From positions 1-7,956 of the forward strand of contig PSRF01000270.1 of NCBI GenBank assembly GCA_003175865.1: a stretch of 7,956 nt of DNA, written 5' to 3'. The position numbers and the translations under genes were made by a program. Below the pieces are notes generated by a model that worked only from the letters and a program-made list of their open reading frames with translations, was not told the DNA's origin and ran no database searches. The stretch's first letter is position 1; every line of letters starts with the position of its first letter. Below are positions 1 through 6,559 of the stretch, one piece after another. Source of the stretch: Blastocatellia bacterium. Its GTDB lineage: Bacteria > Acidobacteriota > Blastocatellia > Pyrinomonadales > Pyrinomonadaceae.

Positions 1-501
1 TTGCGTGTGATGATTGGAGAGAATGACTTGTCACTGCAGCACTCCGGCAACACAGAAGAGTTGTGGATGCTTGAAACCAACGTTGACGACGCGTCCCCGC
101 AGATCATGGGTCATGTGATGGATAAGGCTCTGGAATTGGGAGCACTTGATTGTTACTTCACGCCAGTGCAAATGAAAAAGAATCGGCCAGGGGTTTTGCT
201 ATCAGTTTTATGTGACAACGAAAAAACTGAGTCACTGATGAATTTGCTCTTTACAGAAACGACGACGCTCGGTGTTCGTAAATTTAAAGTGGAACGTCGT
301 GCACTTGAGCGCAACATCGTCCAGGTCCAAACACAGTACGGTCAAATAGATGTTAAAGTAGCGCGCTTGAACGGTCGGGTAGTTAACGAAGCTCCGGAGT
401 TTGAGCAATGCAAGAAGGCGGCAGAGACAGCAGGTGTGTCGGTGAAGTTTGTTGAAAATGCTGTCCGGTTTGCCCTCAACAGCGATCGCGACAAGCAGTA
501 A
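1..501 (+). CDS. larC: LarC, nickel-pincer cofactor synthesis protein, C-terminal part (5' end outside window)
   Basis: This is the C-terminal 166 residues of a LarC (DUF111) protein. LarC is the CTP-dependent nickel chelatase that inserts Ni into pyridinium-3,5-bisthiocarboxylate mononucleotide to give the nickel-pincer cofactor of lactate racemase and related enzymes. The recognisable family signatures are LETNVDDASPQ (residues 24-34), the KKNRPG stretch near 59-64, and ETTTLGVR (86-93). They are followed by the R-x-x-L-x-R pattern and an alternating strand/helix tail. Family members are usually about 400 residues, so more than half lies upstream. The TTG at base 1 is just the window edge and not a claimed start. 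The reading frame is intact to the TAA at 499-501. folE starts 12 bases later, which suggests co-transcription. Lactobacillus larC uses a programmed frameshift, but whether this one does cannot be seen because that region is missing. The family call is firm. The client enzyme is unknown. Confidence 0.9.
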   Translation: MRVMIGENDLSLQHSGNTEELWMLETNVDDASPQIMGHVMDKALELGALDCYFTPVQMKKNRPGVLLSVLCDNEKTESLMNLLFTETTTLGVRKFKVERRALERNIVQVQTQYGQIDVKVARLNGRVVNEAPEFEQCKKAAETAGVSVKFVENAVRFALNSDRDKQ

Positions 502-513
502 CCACACGGAATC

Positions 514-1128
514 ATGGCAACAAAATTTTCAGAACAGAAGAATAAAGAAGAGACCGTTCCGCCTGTCGACCTCGACCTGATTGCACAAGGCGTCAGGATG
601 ATACTCGAGGGTATTGGCGAAGATCCGGAGCGTTCTGGTCTACAGGAAACGCCACAGCGTGTGGCCGAAATGTTTGCTGAATTGACTTCCGGCATGCGGG
701 AGGATCCCAACGAACATGTGGTTCCTTTGCCGGGCGACAAGCACGACGAGATGGTGATCGTCAAAGACATCAGCATCGCTTCCATGTGCGAACACCATCT
801 GGCTCCGTTCGTCGGTAAGTGCCACATCGCGTACATACCGAAAGGTGGACGTATTCTTGGTATCTCGAAACTTGCACGGTTGGCTGAAACTTTTTCGAGA
901 AGGCTCCAACTCCAGGAACGATTGACGACTGACATCGCCAACACTCTGTTCGAAGGTCTGAAGCCCCTGGGAGTGATGGTAGTAATCGAAGCGGAGCATA
1001 CCTGCATGACGTTACGAGGTGTTAGAAAAGCCGATGCGAAGACTGTCACCTCCGCGGTGTTAGGCGGATTTCGTACTGATCCACGCACGCGCGCAGAAGC
1101 GATGTCACTTATCAAAGGCAGGGACTAA
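514..1128 (+). CDS. folE: GTP cyclohydrolase I (FolE, type IA)
   Basis: This enzyme converts GTP to 7,8-dihydroneopterin triphosphate plus formate in the cytoplasm. It is the first step of folate (tetrahydropterin) synthesis. The 204-residue length is typical of the homodecameric type IA enzyme. The zinc site is complete: C92 and H95 in the SMCEHHLAPF motif, and C164 in EAEHTCMTLRG. H94 and H162 match the conserved catalytic histidines, and GISKLARL (about 119-126) and RGVRK are the expected family blocks. The first roughly 20 residues are polar and variable, as is usual in this family. The ATG at 514 lies 12 bases after larC with only a weak CGGA ahead of it, so translation may be coupled to larC. 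The next gene starts 3 bases after the stop. There is no truncation and no missing key residue. The presence of the Cys/His/Cys site argues for the zinc-dependent FolE rather than the FolE2 (IB) type. Confidence 0.97.
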   Translation: MATKFSEQKNKEETVPPVDLDLIAQGVRMILEGIGEDPERSGLQETPQRVAEMFAELTSGMREDPNEHVVPLPGDKHDEMVIVKDISIASMCEHHLAPFVGKCHIAYIPKGGRILGISKLARLAETFSRRLQLQERLTTDIANTLFEGLKPLGVMVVIEAEHTCMTLRGVRKADAKTVTSAVLGGFRTDPRTRAEAMSLIKGRD

Positions 1129-1131
1129 CGA

Positions 1132-2787
1132 ATGTCTTCACGGTTACGCAATTTCATAATTGGATTGCTTGTCTTAACCCTCGCCTTGAGCGTCGTTGCT
1201 CAACAGCGTATTGGTGAATCAGGAATCAACGAGCAGACTTTGAAAGCACATATCAGATTTTTGTCTGACGATTTGCTCGAAGGTCGCGGGACGGGCGCGC
1301 GGGGTGGTGAACTGGCCGCGAAATACATCGCCTCGCAGCTGGAAGCGATGGGAGCCAAAGGTGCCGGTCCGAATGGCAGTTTCTTTCAGCCTGTCTCGCT
1401 TGTTGGTGTGAAGGCCGATCCGAAAACTGTGCTAACGATTTCAGGGCAACAAGGCAACGAAACATTCAAGTTTGCCGATGATTTCGTTGCCTTCACTGGC
1501 GCGCAGACAGAAGAAGTGGACGTTGATGCGGATTTAGTGTTTGTCGGATATGGAATAAACGCGCCCGAACAACATTGGAACGACTACAAAGGTGACGCAG
1601 CTGATTATCGCGACAAGATACTGGTAATGCTCGTTAATGATCCTCCTGCGACTCCTGCAGAGCCAAATCTGTTTGGAGCGAAGGCGCTCACGTACTACGG
1701 CCGTTGGACCTACAAATACGAAGAAGGTGCGAGAAGGGGTGCGGCAGGTGTGATTCTGTTGCACACAGATGAGTCGGCAGCTTATCCGTGGAGTGTGGTC
1801 AGGACTTCAAATGGTTCGTGGCGCTTCGACATTGCTCGTGAAGCAAACGACTCAACACCATTTTTGAAATTCCGCTCGTGGGTAACAGACGATGCCGCTC
1901 ACAGGTTGATGAAACTTGCCGGGCAGGATCTCGAGGCATTGCGCAAACAAGCGGCCACGAGAGATTTTCGACCTGTTAACTTAGGATTGAAGGCGAAACT
2001 GAATTTGAAGAGCGAAGTGAAACGGGTCGCGGCGCCGAATGTAGTTGGCACTTTGGAAGGTAGTGATCCGAAGTTGCGCAGCGAGTATGTCGTTTACTCA
2101 GCACATTGGGACCATCTTGGCGTTGGAGCTCCAGACAAGAATGGAGACACGATTTACAACGGCGCCTTAGACAATGCTTCCGGCGTTGCTTGTGTGCTGG
2201 CGATTGCGGAGACGATAGCCAAGCTACGGGCGTCGCAACGTCCGCGCAGATCGAGTCTGTTTCTGTTTCCGACGGGCGAAGAACAAGGGCTACTAGGCGC
2301 CGAGTGGTACTCGCAACATCCATTTGTTCCGTTGGATAAGACAGCTGCAAATGTAAACCTCGATTCCATGAATGTGCTTGGTCCAACAAATGATTTCATC
2401 CCGTTGGGTGCGGAGCGTTCTACTCTGAAGGCTGTTGTCGAGGCTGTTGCGAAGGAAAAAGGATTGCGTGTTTCACCTGATGCGCGACCCGAGCAGGGAT
2501 CATTTTTTCGTTCAGACCATTTTCCATTTGCGAAAGTGGGAGTTCCTTCGATCAGTCTGAAGGAAGGGAACGACTATGTCGGTCACCCGAAAGAATGGGG
2601 CGAGGAACAATTCAAGGCCTATAACACCGCACATTACCATCAACCATCCGATGAGATGAAAGATAGCTGGAATTATCGCGGAATGATTCAGGAAGCGGAG
2701 ATAGCGTTGGCGATTGGGAGACGTATCGCTGATGCTGCTGAGATGCCGCGGTTCAACCCCGGTGATGAGTTTGCACGAAAACGATAG
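1132..2787 (+). CDS. Secreted M28-family zinc aminopeptidase with PA domain
   Basis: This is a predicted exported dinuclear-zinc exopeptidase of MEROPS family M28, 551 residues long. Residues 1-23 form a signal peptide: basic MSSRLR, a hydrophobic core, and probable cleavage after VVA at 23. There is no lipobox cysteine, so it should be soluble in the periplasm or outside the cell. A family-typical N-terminal block, FLSDDLLEGRGTGARGG, follows. A protease-associated (PA) insert lies at about 130-265, with strands DLVFVGYG at 134-141 and AAGVILLHT at 204-212. The peptidase core spans about 300-535 and has the full metal set: H325 (SAHWDHLG), D347 (LDNASG), E383 as general base with E384 (GEEQG), D411 (NLDSM) and H503 (YHQPSDE). 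The start sits 3 bases after folE, with AGGGA at 1120-1124 at good ribosome-binding distance. The exact substrate cannot be read from the sequence. An aminopeptidase or a glutamate carboxypeptidase-like role are both possible. Confidence 0.92.
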   Translation: MSSRLRNFIIGLLVLTLALSVVAQQRIGESGINEQTLKAHIRFLSDDLLEGRGTGARGGELAAKYIASQLEAMGAKGAGPNGSFFQPVSLVGVKADPKTVLTISGQQGNETFKFADDFVAFTGAQTEEVDVDADLVFVGYGINAPEQHWNDYKGDAADYRDKILVMLVNDPPATPAEPNLFGAKALTYYGRWTYKYEEGARRGAAGVILLHTDESAAYPWSVVRTSNGSWRFDIAREANDSTPFLKFRSWVTDDAAHRLMKLAGQDLEALRKQAATRDFRPVNLGLKAKLNLKSEVKRVAAPNVVGTLEGSDPKLRSEYVVYSAHWDHLGVGAPDKNGDTIYNGALDNASGVACVLAIAETIAKLRASQRPRRSSLFLFPTGEEQGLLGAEWYSQHPFVPLDKTAANVNLDSMNVLGPTNDFIPLGAERSTLKAVVEAVAKEKGLRVSPDARPEQGSFFRSDHFPFAKVGVPSISLKEGNDYVGHPKEWGEEQFKAYNTAHYHQPSDEMKDSWNYRGMIQEAEIALAIGRRIADAAEMPRFNPGDEFARKR

Positions 2788-2810
2788 ATCTCTAAGTCGT
2801 CGTCGAGAAG

Positions 2811-2840
2811 ATAAACACAGAGACACAGAGCACATAGAAA
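2811..2840. repeat. CACAGAG-type short tandem repeat between the M28 gene and metG
   Basis: Two perfect tandem copies of ACACAGAG occur at 2815-2822 and 2823-2830, followed by a decayed third unit CACATAG at 2831-2837. They sit in the 64-base gap before metG. From memory, motifs of the form CACAGAGACACAGAG recur between genes in several Acidobacteriota, Planctomycetes and related genomes. I treat this as a remnant of such a dispersed family. The repeat is directly visible. The family link is inference. Confidence 0.5.
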
Positions 2841-2851
2841 CAATTGCACAC

Positions 2852-4963
2852 ATGACCTTTTACGTCACAACACCAATCTATTACGCCAACAGTCTTCCTC
2901 ATCTCGGTCATCTCTACACGATGATCGTCGCCGACACGATTGCGCGCTCCAAACGACAGCGCGGTATCGAGACGTACTTTCTTACAGGAACAGATGAACA
3001 CGGCATCAACATCGAAAGGGCTGCACAAAAAGCTGGCCGGACACCAAAAGAACAAGCTGACTATGTTGTCGGTTATTACAAGAAGATGACTGCTGAGTTC
3101 GGCCTCGACACCGCGCATGGTGGTTACGACATCTTCATGCGCACTACTGAGCCGTTTCATTATGAAGGTGTGAGCGAGCTTTGGAGGCGAATCGCTCGAG
3201 CTAAAACTCCAAAAGGAAACGATGCGATCTACAAAGGACACTACGAAGGTTGGTTTTGCGCTGCGTGTGCCGAGTACAAAACGGAGGATGAATACAAGAA
3301 ACCAACTACTGAAGGTGAACCACCGACATGTTTGATTCACGACACGCCACTAGATCGAGTTTCTGAAGAGAGTTATTTCTTTCGTTTGTCTGATTACGAT
3401 CAGGCGCTACTCTCGGTTTATGAAAGCAATCCGGACTTTGTCAGGCCGGAGTCGCGCCGGAATGAAGTTGTCAGCTTCGTTCGCGGTGGGCTGCAAGATC
3501 TGGCCATAAGTCGCTTGAAGACCTCTGTGAGCTGGGGAGTCCCTGTTCCCGATGATCCGGCACACACGATGTATGTTTGGTTTGACGCGCTGATTAACTA
3601 CATCACGGCAATCGGTTTCGGGAATGAGGAGCGCGAGAAAGCCGTTGGCTTTGAAAAGTTCTGGCCTGCGTTACATCTAGTTGGCAAGGATATCCTGAGA
3701 TTTCATGCGGTGTATTGGCCTGCATTCCTCCTGGCCGCAGCTGTACCTCTTCCGCGTGCGATCGTTGCGCACGGCATGTGGCTCGATCCTACAGGGCGAA
3801 AGATGTCGAAGACTCTTGGTAACACAATCGAACTTGACGTCCTCGATCGTTACTTTTCGATAGATGCAATTCGCTACTTCTCATTGCGTGAAATGGTTTT
3901 TGGTCAGGATGGTCGTTTTGGCTATGAAGCGTTAATCGATCGGTCCAACAGTGATCTCGCCAGTGGGTTAGGAAACTTGTCCAGCAGAACCTTGACCATG
4001 ATCGACCGATACCGTGACGGGCGAATTCCATCCGGACAAATCTCTGAAGACAAGCTGTTGTTTGCGAAGAGAAGCGGCGTCGACACAGATGAGACCACCA
4101 CTGTCGGCTTCCTCGAAACGTCACGTGAACAGTACCTGCAGCATTTTGAAACTTTCGCTTTTAGTCGTGCGCTTGAAGCGGCCTGGGCCGTGGTAGCGCG
4201 TGTTGACAAGATGATTACAGACGCGAAGCCGTGGGATCTCGCTAAGGATGAAAATCAAACGCAGACGCTCAATGCCGTTCTGTATCGTGCGGCTGAGACG
4301 CTGCGTTGGCTAGCAGTGTTGTTGTATCCGGTGATGCCGGATTCGAGTCGCGAAATCTGGAGTCAACTTGGACTACCTGGTTCACCTGAGTCTGTCGATC
4401 CCGCGTCGTTGAAGTGGGGTGGACTGCAGGAAGGAACCGTGATGGGTGAAGTGAAACCGTTGTTCCCTCGAATAGACAAGGCAAAGACAATGACAGCAAT
4501 CACGGAGGGTCAGAGTTCTGGTGCACATGCAACTGAAGCGGAGGCTGTTCCATCGGCTCCAGCTAAGGACGAAACTAAGCCTGCTCCCCCGATGACACAT
4601 GCGACGGAAGCAGATGGAGTTGGAGTTACGAGCTTCATTGAAATTGGCGACTTCGCGAAAGTTGATCTGCGGGTGGGCCAGGTGCTGTCGGCTGAGCCTG
4701 CGCCGAAGTCTGACAAACTTCTGCTGATGAAGATCGATATTGGCGAAGCAGAACCGCGTCAGGTGCTTGCTGGAATCGCTCAGTACTACAAGCCTGAGCA
4801 GATGATCGGCCGTAAAGTTGTAGTCGTCGCTAACTTGAAGCCGCGGAAGTTGCGTGGTTTTGAGTCGCAGGGAATGGTGGTTGCAGCGTCTTATGGCGAA
4901 GAGGGTCGACCCGTAATCGCTACGTTCACAGAGGATGTCCCAAATGGGGCGAGACTGAAGTAA
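2852..4963 (+). CDS. metG: Methionine--tRNA ligase with C-terminal tRNA-binding domain
   Basis: This class I aminoacyl-tRNA synthetase charges tRNA-Met with methionine in an ATP-dependent reaction. The 703-residue protein starts with TFYVTTPIYYANSLPHLGHLY, containing the HIGH-type signature HLGH at 17-20. The KMSKS loop reads KMSKT at 317-321. A single zinc knuckle is built by C136, C139, C160 and H163 within the connective-peptide region, and HLVGKDILRFHAVYWPA is the usual family block. An alpha-helical anticodon-binding domain covers about 385-545. A low-complexity Ala/Pro/Thr/Glu linker follows (about 550-593) and contains HATEA twice. Then comes a Trbp111/EMAP-like OB fold (about 594-703, starting at IEIGDFAKVDLRVG), which binds tRNA and promotes dimerisation. 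The frame is open upstream to an ATG at 2714, inside the peptidase gene, but family alignment clearly favours 2852. No Shine-Dalgarno sequence is visible ahead of it. Confidence 0.97.
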   Translation: MTFYVTTPIYYANSLPHLGHLYTMIVADTIARSKRQRGIETYFLTGTDEHGINIERAAQKAGRTPKEQADYVVGYYKKMTAEFGLDTAHGGYDIFMRTTEPFHYEGVSELWRRIARAKTPKGNDAIYKGHYEGWFCAACAEYKTEDEYKKPTTEGEPPTCLIHDTPLDRVSEESYFFRLSDYDQALLSVYESNPDFVRPESRRNEVVSFVRGGLQDLAISRLKTSVSWGVPVPDDPAHTMYVWFDALINYITAIGFGNEEREKAVGFEKFWPALHLVGKDILRFHAVYWPAFLLAAAVPLPRAIVAHGMWLDPTGRKMSKTLGNTIELDVLDRYFSIDAIRYFSLREMVFGQDGRFGYEALIDRSNSDLASGLGNLSSRTLTMIDRYRDGRIPSGQISEDKLLFAKRSGVDTDETTTVGFLETSREQYLQHFETFAFSRALEAAWAVVARVDKMITDAKPWDLAKDENQTQTLNAVLYRAAETLRWLAVLLYPVMPDSSREIWSQLGLPGSPESVDPASLKWGGLQEGTVMGEVKPLFPRIDKAKTMTAITEGQSSGAHATEAEAVPSAPAKDETKPAPPMTHATEADGVGVTSFIEIGDFAKVDLRVGQVLSAEPAPKSDKLLLMKIDIGEAEPRQVLAGIAQYYKPEQMIGRKVVVVANLKPRKLRGFESQGMVVAASYGEEGRPVIATFTEDVPNGARLK

Positions 4964-4965
4964 CT

Positions 4966-4993
4966 GTAGGGGCGGCCCTCAGTGGCCGCCCTC
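4966..4993 (+). repeat. GC-rich palindromic repeat, left copy
   Basis: A 28-base element begins 2 bases after the metG stop. Inside it GGGCGGCC (4970-4977) pairs perfectly with GGCCGCCC (4984-4991) around a 6-base loop, so it should form a strong hairpin in RNA or single-stranded DNA. An inverted second copy lies at 5049-5077, with 26 of 28 positions identical plus one single-base indel. It is not a classic intrinsic terminator, because no T-run follows the stem directly (the nearest is near 5006-5010). It may still protect the metG mRNA 3' end. It resembles REP-like dispersed palindromes. Confidence 0.75.
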
Positions 4994-5048
4994 GGTGCGA
5001 CTCAGGATTTTTCGTCTAGAAGTCAATTTTTAGCTTGGTTATCAACAC

Positions 5049-5077
5049 GAGGGGCGGCCACAGAGTGCCGCCCCTAC
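5049..5077 (-). repeat. GC-rich palindromic repeat, right copy (inverted)
   Basis: This is the reverse-complement partner of the repeat at 4966-4993, with two substitutions and one inserted base. Its own stem is AGGGGCGGC (5050-5058) against GCCGCCCCT (5067-5075) around an 8-base loop. The outer eleven bases GTAGGGGCGGC at 4966-4976 are perfectly inverted at 5067-5077. The transcript could therefore form either two local hairpins or one long imperfect stem enclosing the AT-richer 55-base spacer. The element ends 4 bases before the tatD start codon and occupies the place where a ribosome binding site would normally be. Confidence 0.75.
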
Positions 5078-5081
5078 TATC

Positions 5082-5873
5082 ATGCTCATCGATTCACATG
5101 CTCATATTGATGGCCCGGAGTTTGACGCTGATCGAGAGCAGATCCTGCAGCGTGCAGCGGCTGCAGGCGTTTCTTACATTCTGAACGTCGGTACTGGCGA
5201 CCCTCACAGCAGTGCCTTTGAACGTGCAGTAACAGTCGGTGAGCAACATTCCAACATCTACACCGCGATTGGCACGCACCCACACGATGCACGTCACTAT
5301 AATGATGCCGCTGAAGCGAAAACGAAAAAGCTTTTGAGTGGCGCCCGCATGATTGCCTGGGGTGAAATCGGGCTCGACTTCCATTATGACAACTCACCAC
5401 GAGACGTGCAGATGGAGGTATTTGCGCGTCAATTACGAGCTGCACGCGAATTCAACTTGCCAGTCATCATTCATACGCGCGAAGCGGAAGTCGAAACGAT
5501 TGAGATCTTGGATAACCACTTTGGCGACTCAGAACGAAAGGGTGTGTTTCACTGTTTCAGTGGTAGTTCAGACCTTGCGTTGAAAGCGCTCGATCTCGGT
5601 TTCATGATTTCGTTCTCCGGGATCGTGACTTTCAAAAAGGCACAGGACCTGCGCGATGTGGCCAAGCGGGTGCCACTCACCCGTCTGTTGATTGAGACGG
5701 ATTGTCCTTTCCTCGCTCCTGTTCCTCACCGTGGGCGCAGAAACGAACCGGCATTTGTGGCTGAGGTTGCGAAGTGTTTGGCGGAAATTCACGGAGTGAA
5801 TCTTGACTACATCAGCGCCGTGACGACAGAGAACTTTGCAAAATTGTTTGAATTAGATGTGGAACCTGAGTAG
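5082..5873 (+). CDS. tatD: TatD-family metal-dependent hydrolase (probable DNase)
   Basis: This is an amidohydrolase-superfamily TIM-barrel enzyme of the TatD/YcfH group, whose characterised members are metal-dependent 3'-to-5' exonucleases active on single-stranded DNA and RNA. The 263-residue length is normal. The metal and catalytic residues are all present: H6 and H8 in DSHAHID, E95 in WGEIGLDFHYD, H131 in IIHTREA, H157 in FHCFSGS, and D207 in IETDCPFLAPVPHRG. The protein is cytoplasmic, with no signal peptide. The start at 5082 gives the canonical MLIDSHAHID opening, which fixes it despite the lack of a Shine-Dalgarno sequence. Only TATC separates it from the upstream palindromic repeat. 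It follows metG in the same direction, an order also seen in other bacteria, so the two may share a transcript through the repeat region. Assignment to a particular paralogue (TatD, YcfH or YjjV) is not possible from the sequence alone. Confidence 0.93.
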   Translation: MLIDSHAHIDGPEFDADREQILQRAAAAGVSYILNVGTGDPHSSAFERAVTVGEQHSNIYTAIGTHPHDARHYNDAAEAKTKKLLSGARMIAWGEIGLDFHYDNSPRDVQMEVFARQLRAAREFNLPVIIHTREAEVETIEILDNHFGDSERKGVFHCFSGSSDLALKALDLGFMISFSGIVTFKKAQDLRDVAKRVPLTRLLIETDCPFLAPVPHRGRRNEPAFVAEVAKCLAEIHGVNLDYISAVTTENFAKLFELDVEPE

Positions 5874-5922
5874 GGAACCGGCGGCAGTGACGATCAGAAG
5901 CCTGGTTCACGGGAGTTGAGTC

Positions 5923-5970
5923 TAGCATCCGGTCGCTAGCGCTCGTGGTTCTTTAGTTCAGCTAGCGACA
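5923..5970. repeat. Inverted repeat with GCTAGC core, possible dispersed element
   Basis: GTCGCTAGC at 5932-5940 is perfectly inverted as GCTAGCGAC at 5961-5969, with a 20-base loop between them. The left arm also contains the self-palindrome CGCTAGCG (5934-5941). It lies about 60 bases after tatD and could form a stem at the end of that transcript, but no T-run follows, so it is not a textbook terminator. The CCGGTCGCTAGCGCTCG-like wording resembles short intergenic repeats I recall from Acidobacteriota genomes. That link is from memory only. Confidence 0.5.
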
Positions 5971-5973
5971 ACT

Positions 5974-6002
5974 TTCACATGCCCTCCGTTTGATGTTATT
6001 CT
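5974..6002 (+). promoter_or_regulatory. Candidate sigma70-type promoter for yajQ and the prenyl synthase
   Basis: TTCACA at 5974-5979 matches five of six positions of the -35 consensus. TATTCT at 5997-6002 matches four of six of the -10 consensus, and the spacer is exactly 17 bases. It lies in the 175-base gap after the tatD-side inverted repeat and would start transcription about 40 bases before the yajQ ATG. No operator is evident. This is pattern matching only. Confidence 0.35.
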
Positions 6003-6048
6003 CGCTACAAGTCAAACCGCTCCGAGGAAAATCGAAAACTAATCAGTA

Positions 6049-6546
6049 ATGGCTCAGCAGAATTCATTTGATATTGTTTCGCAGGTCGACCGCGCAGAAA
6101 TTACCAATGCACTGAACCAGACAATCAAAGAGGTGCGCCAGCGCTTCGACTTCAAAGGTAGCTCCGCGACTGTGGTGATGGAGAAGTCTGAGCTTGTGTT
6201 GACAGCTGAAGACGAAACCAAGCTGCGCAATATGAATGATATCCTGCAGCAGAAACTTGTGCGTCGCAGTGTGCCGCTGAAAGCGTTCAGTTATGGCCAG
6301 GTTGAGCCAGCCGCTGGTGGCACGGTGCGACAACGCGCGCAGATTCAAGAGGGCATACCGCAAGAGAAAGCCAGGGAAGTCGTTAAGTTTATCAAGGACT
6401 CGAAGGCGAAGGTCCAAGCCGCAATTCAGGGTGATGTTGTACGTGTAACCGGTCGTGACCGCGACACGTTGCAGGACATAATTGCAAAACTCAAAGGCAA
6501 GGATTTTGGAATTCACATGCAGTTCACAAACTATCGATCAAATTAA
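6049..6546 (+). CDS. yajQ: YajQ-family nucleotide-binding protein
   Basis: This is a 165-residue member of the YajQ (DUF520/UPF0234) family, which folds as two ferredoxin-like alpha/beta domains. Family members bind nucleotides and nucleic acid, and the Xanthomonas homologue binds cyclic di-GMP and acts with a transcription factor. Characteristic blocks are SFDIVSQVDRAEITNALNQT near the N-terminus, RQRFDFKGS (about 31-39), and KVQAAIQGDVVRVTGRDRDTLQ (about 124-145). The C-terminal DFGIHMQFTNYR is also typical. The ATG at 6049 gives the family's usual short lead before SFDIVS. A GAGG at 6024-6027 is 21 bases away, too far for a normal ribosome binding site. The protein is cytoplasmic, with no signal peptide or membrane segment. 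The next gene begins 13 bases after the stop, so the two are probably co-transcribed. Whether this homologue binds cyclic di-GMP cannot be told from the sequence. Confidence 0.93.
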   Translation: MAQQNSFDIVSQVDRAEITNALNQTIKEVRQRFDFKGSSATVVMEKSELVLTAEDETKLRNMNDILQQKLVRRSVPLKAFSYGQVEPAAGGTVRQRAQIQEGIPQEKAREVVKFIKDSKAKVQAAIQGDVVRVTGRDRDTLQDIIAKLKGKDFGIHMQFTNYRSN

Positions 6547-6559
6547 TCTTCCTAAACCG

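Noticed and set aside
1..501. Treating the 166-residue larC fragment as a stand-alone LarC2-type gene
   Set aside because: The family-like sequence is already under way at base 1, so the window edge is the simplest cause of the short length. A split larC1/larC2 arrangement cannot be judged without upstream sequence.
342..1115. A 257-codon antisense open frame across larC and folE
   Set aside because: It lies opposite two clearly conserved genes. Its product is Ser/Arg/Cys-rich with no recognisable motif, which is typical of a shadow frame.
2714..2851. Upstream extension of metG by 46 residues
   Set aside because: It overlaps the end of the peptidase gene, is highly charged and low in conservation character, and runs through the CACAGAG repeat. 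The MetRS family begins at the TFYVTTPIYY block.
4970..5012. Intrinsic terminator after metG
   Set aside because: The stem is strong, but the T-run begins about 15 bases after it instead of directly behind, and the same hairpin occurs inverted before tatD. A repeat element explains it better.
5086..5445. Antisense open frame opposite tatD (119 codons)
   Set aside because: It is a shadow of a conserved gene, with no motif and no plausible ribosome binding site or promoter.
6482..6559. Upstream extension of the prenyl synthase by 26 residues
   Set aside because: It would overlap the yajQ C-terminus in another frame and adds no family sequence. The ATG at 6560 gives a normal-length enzyme.
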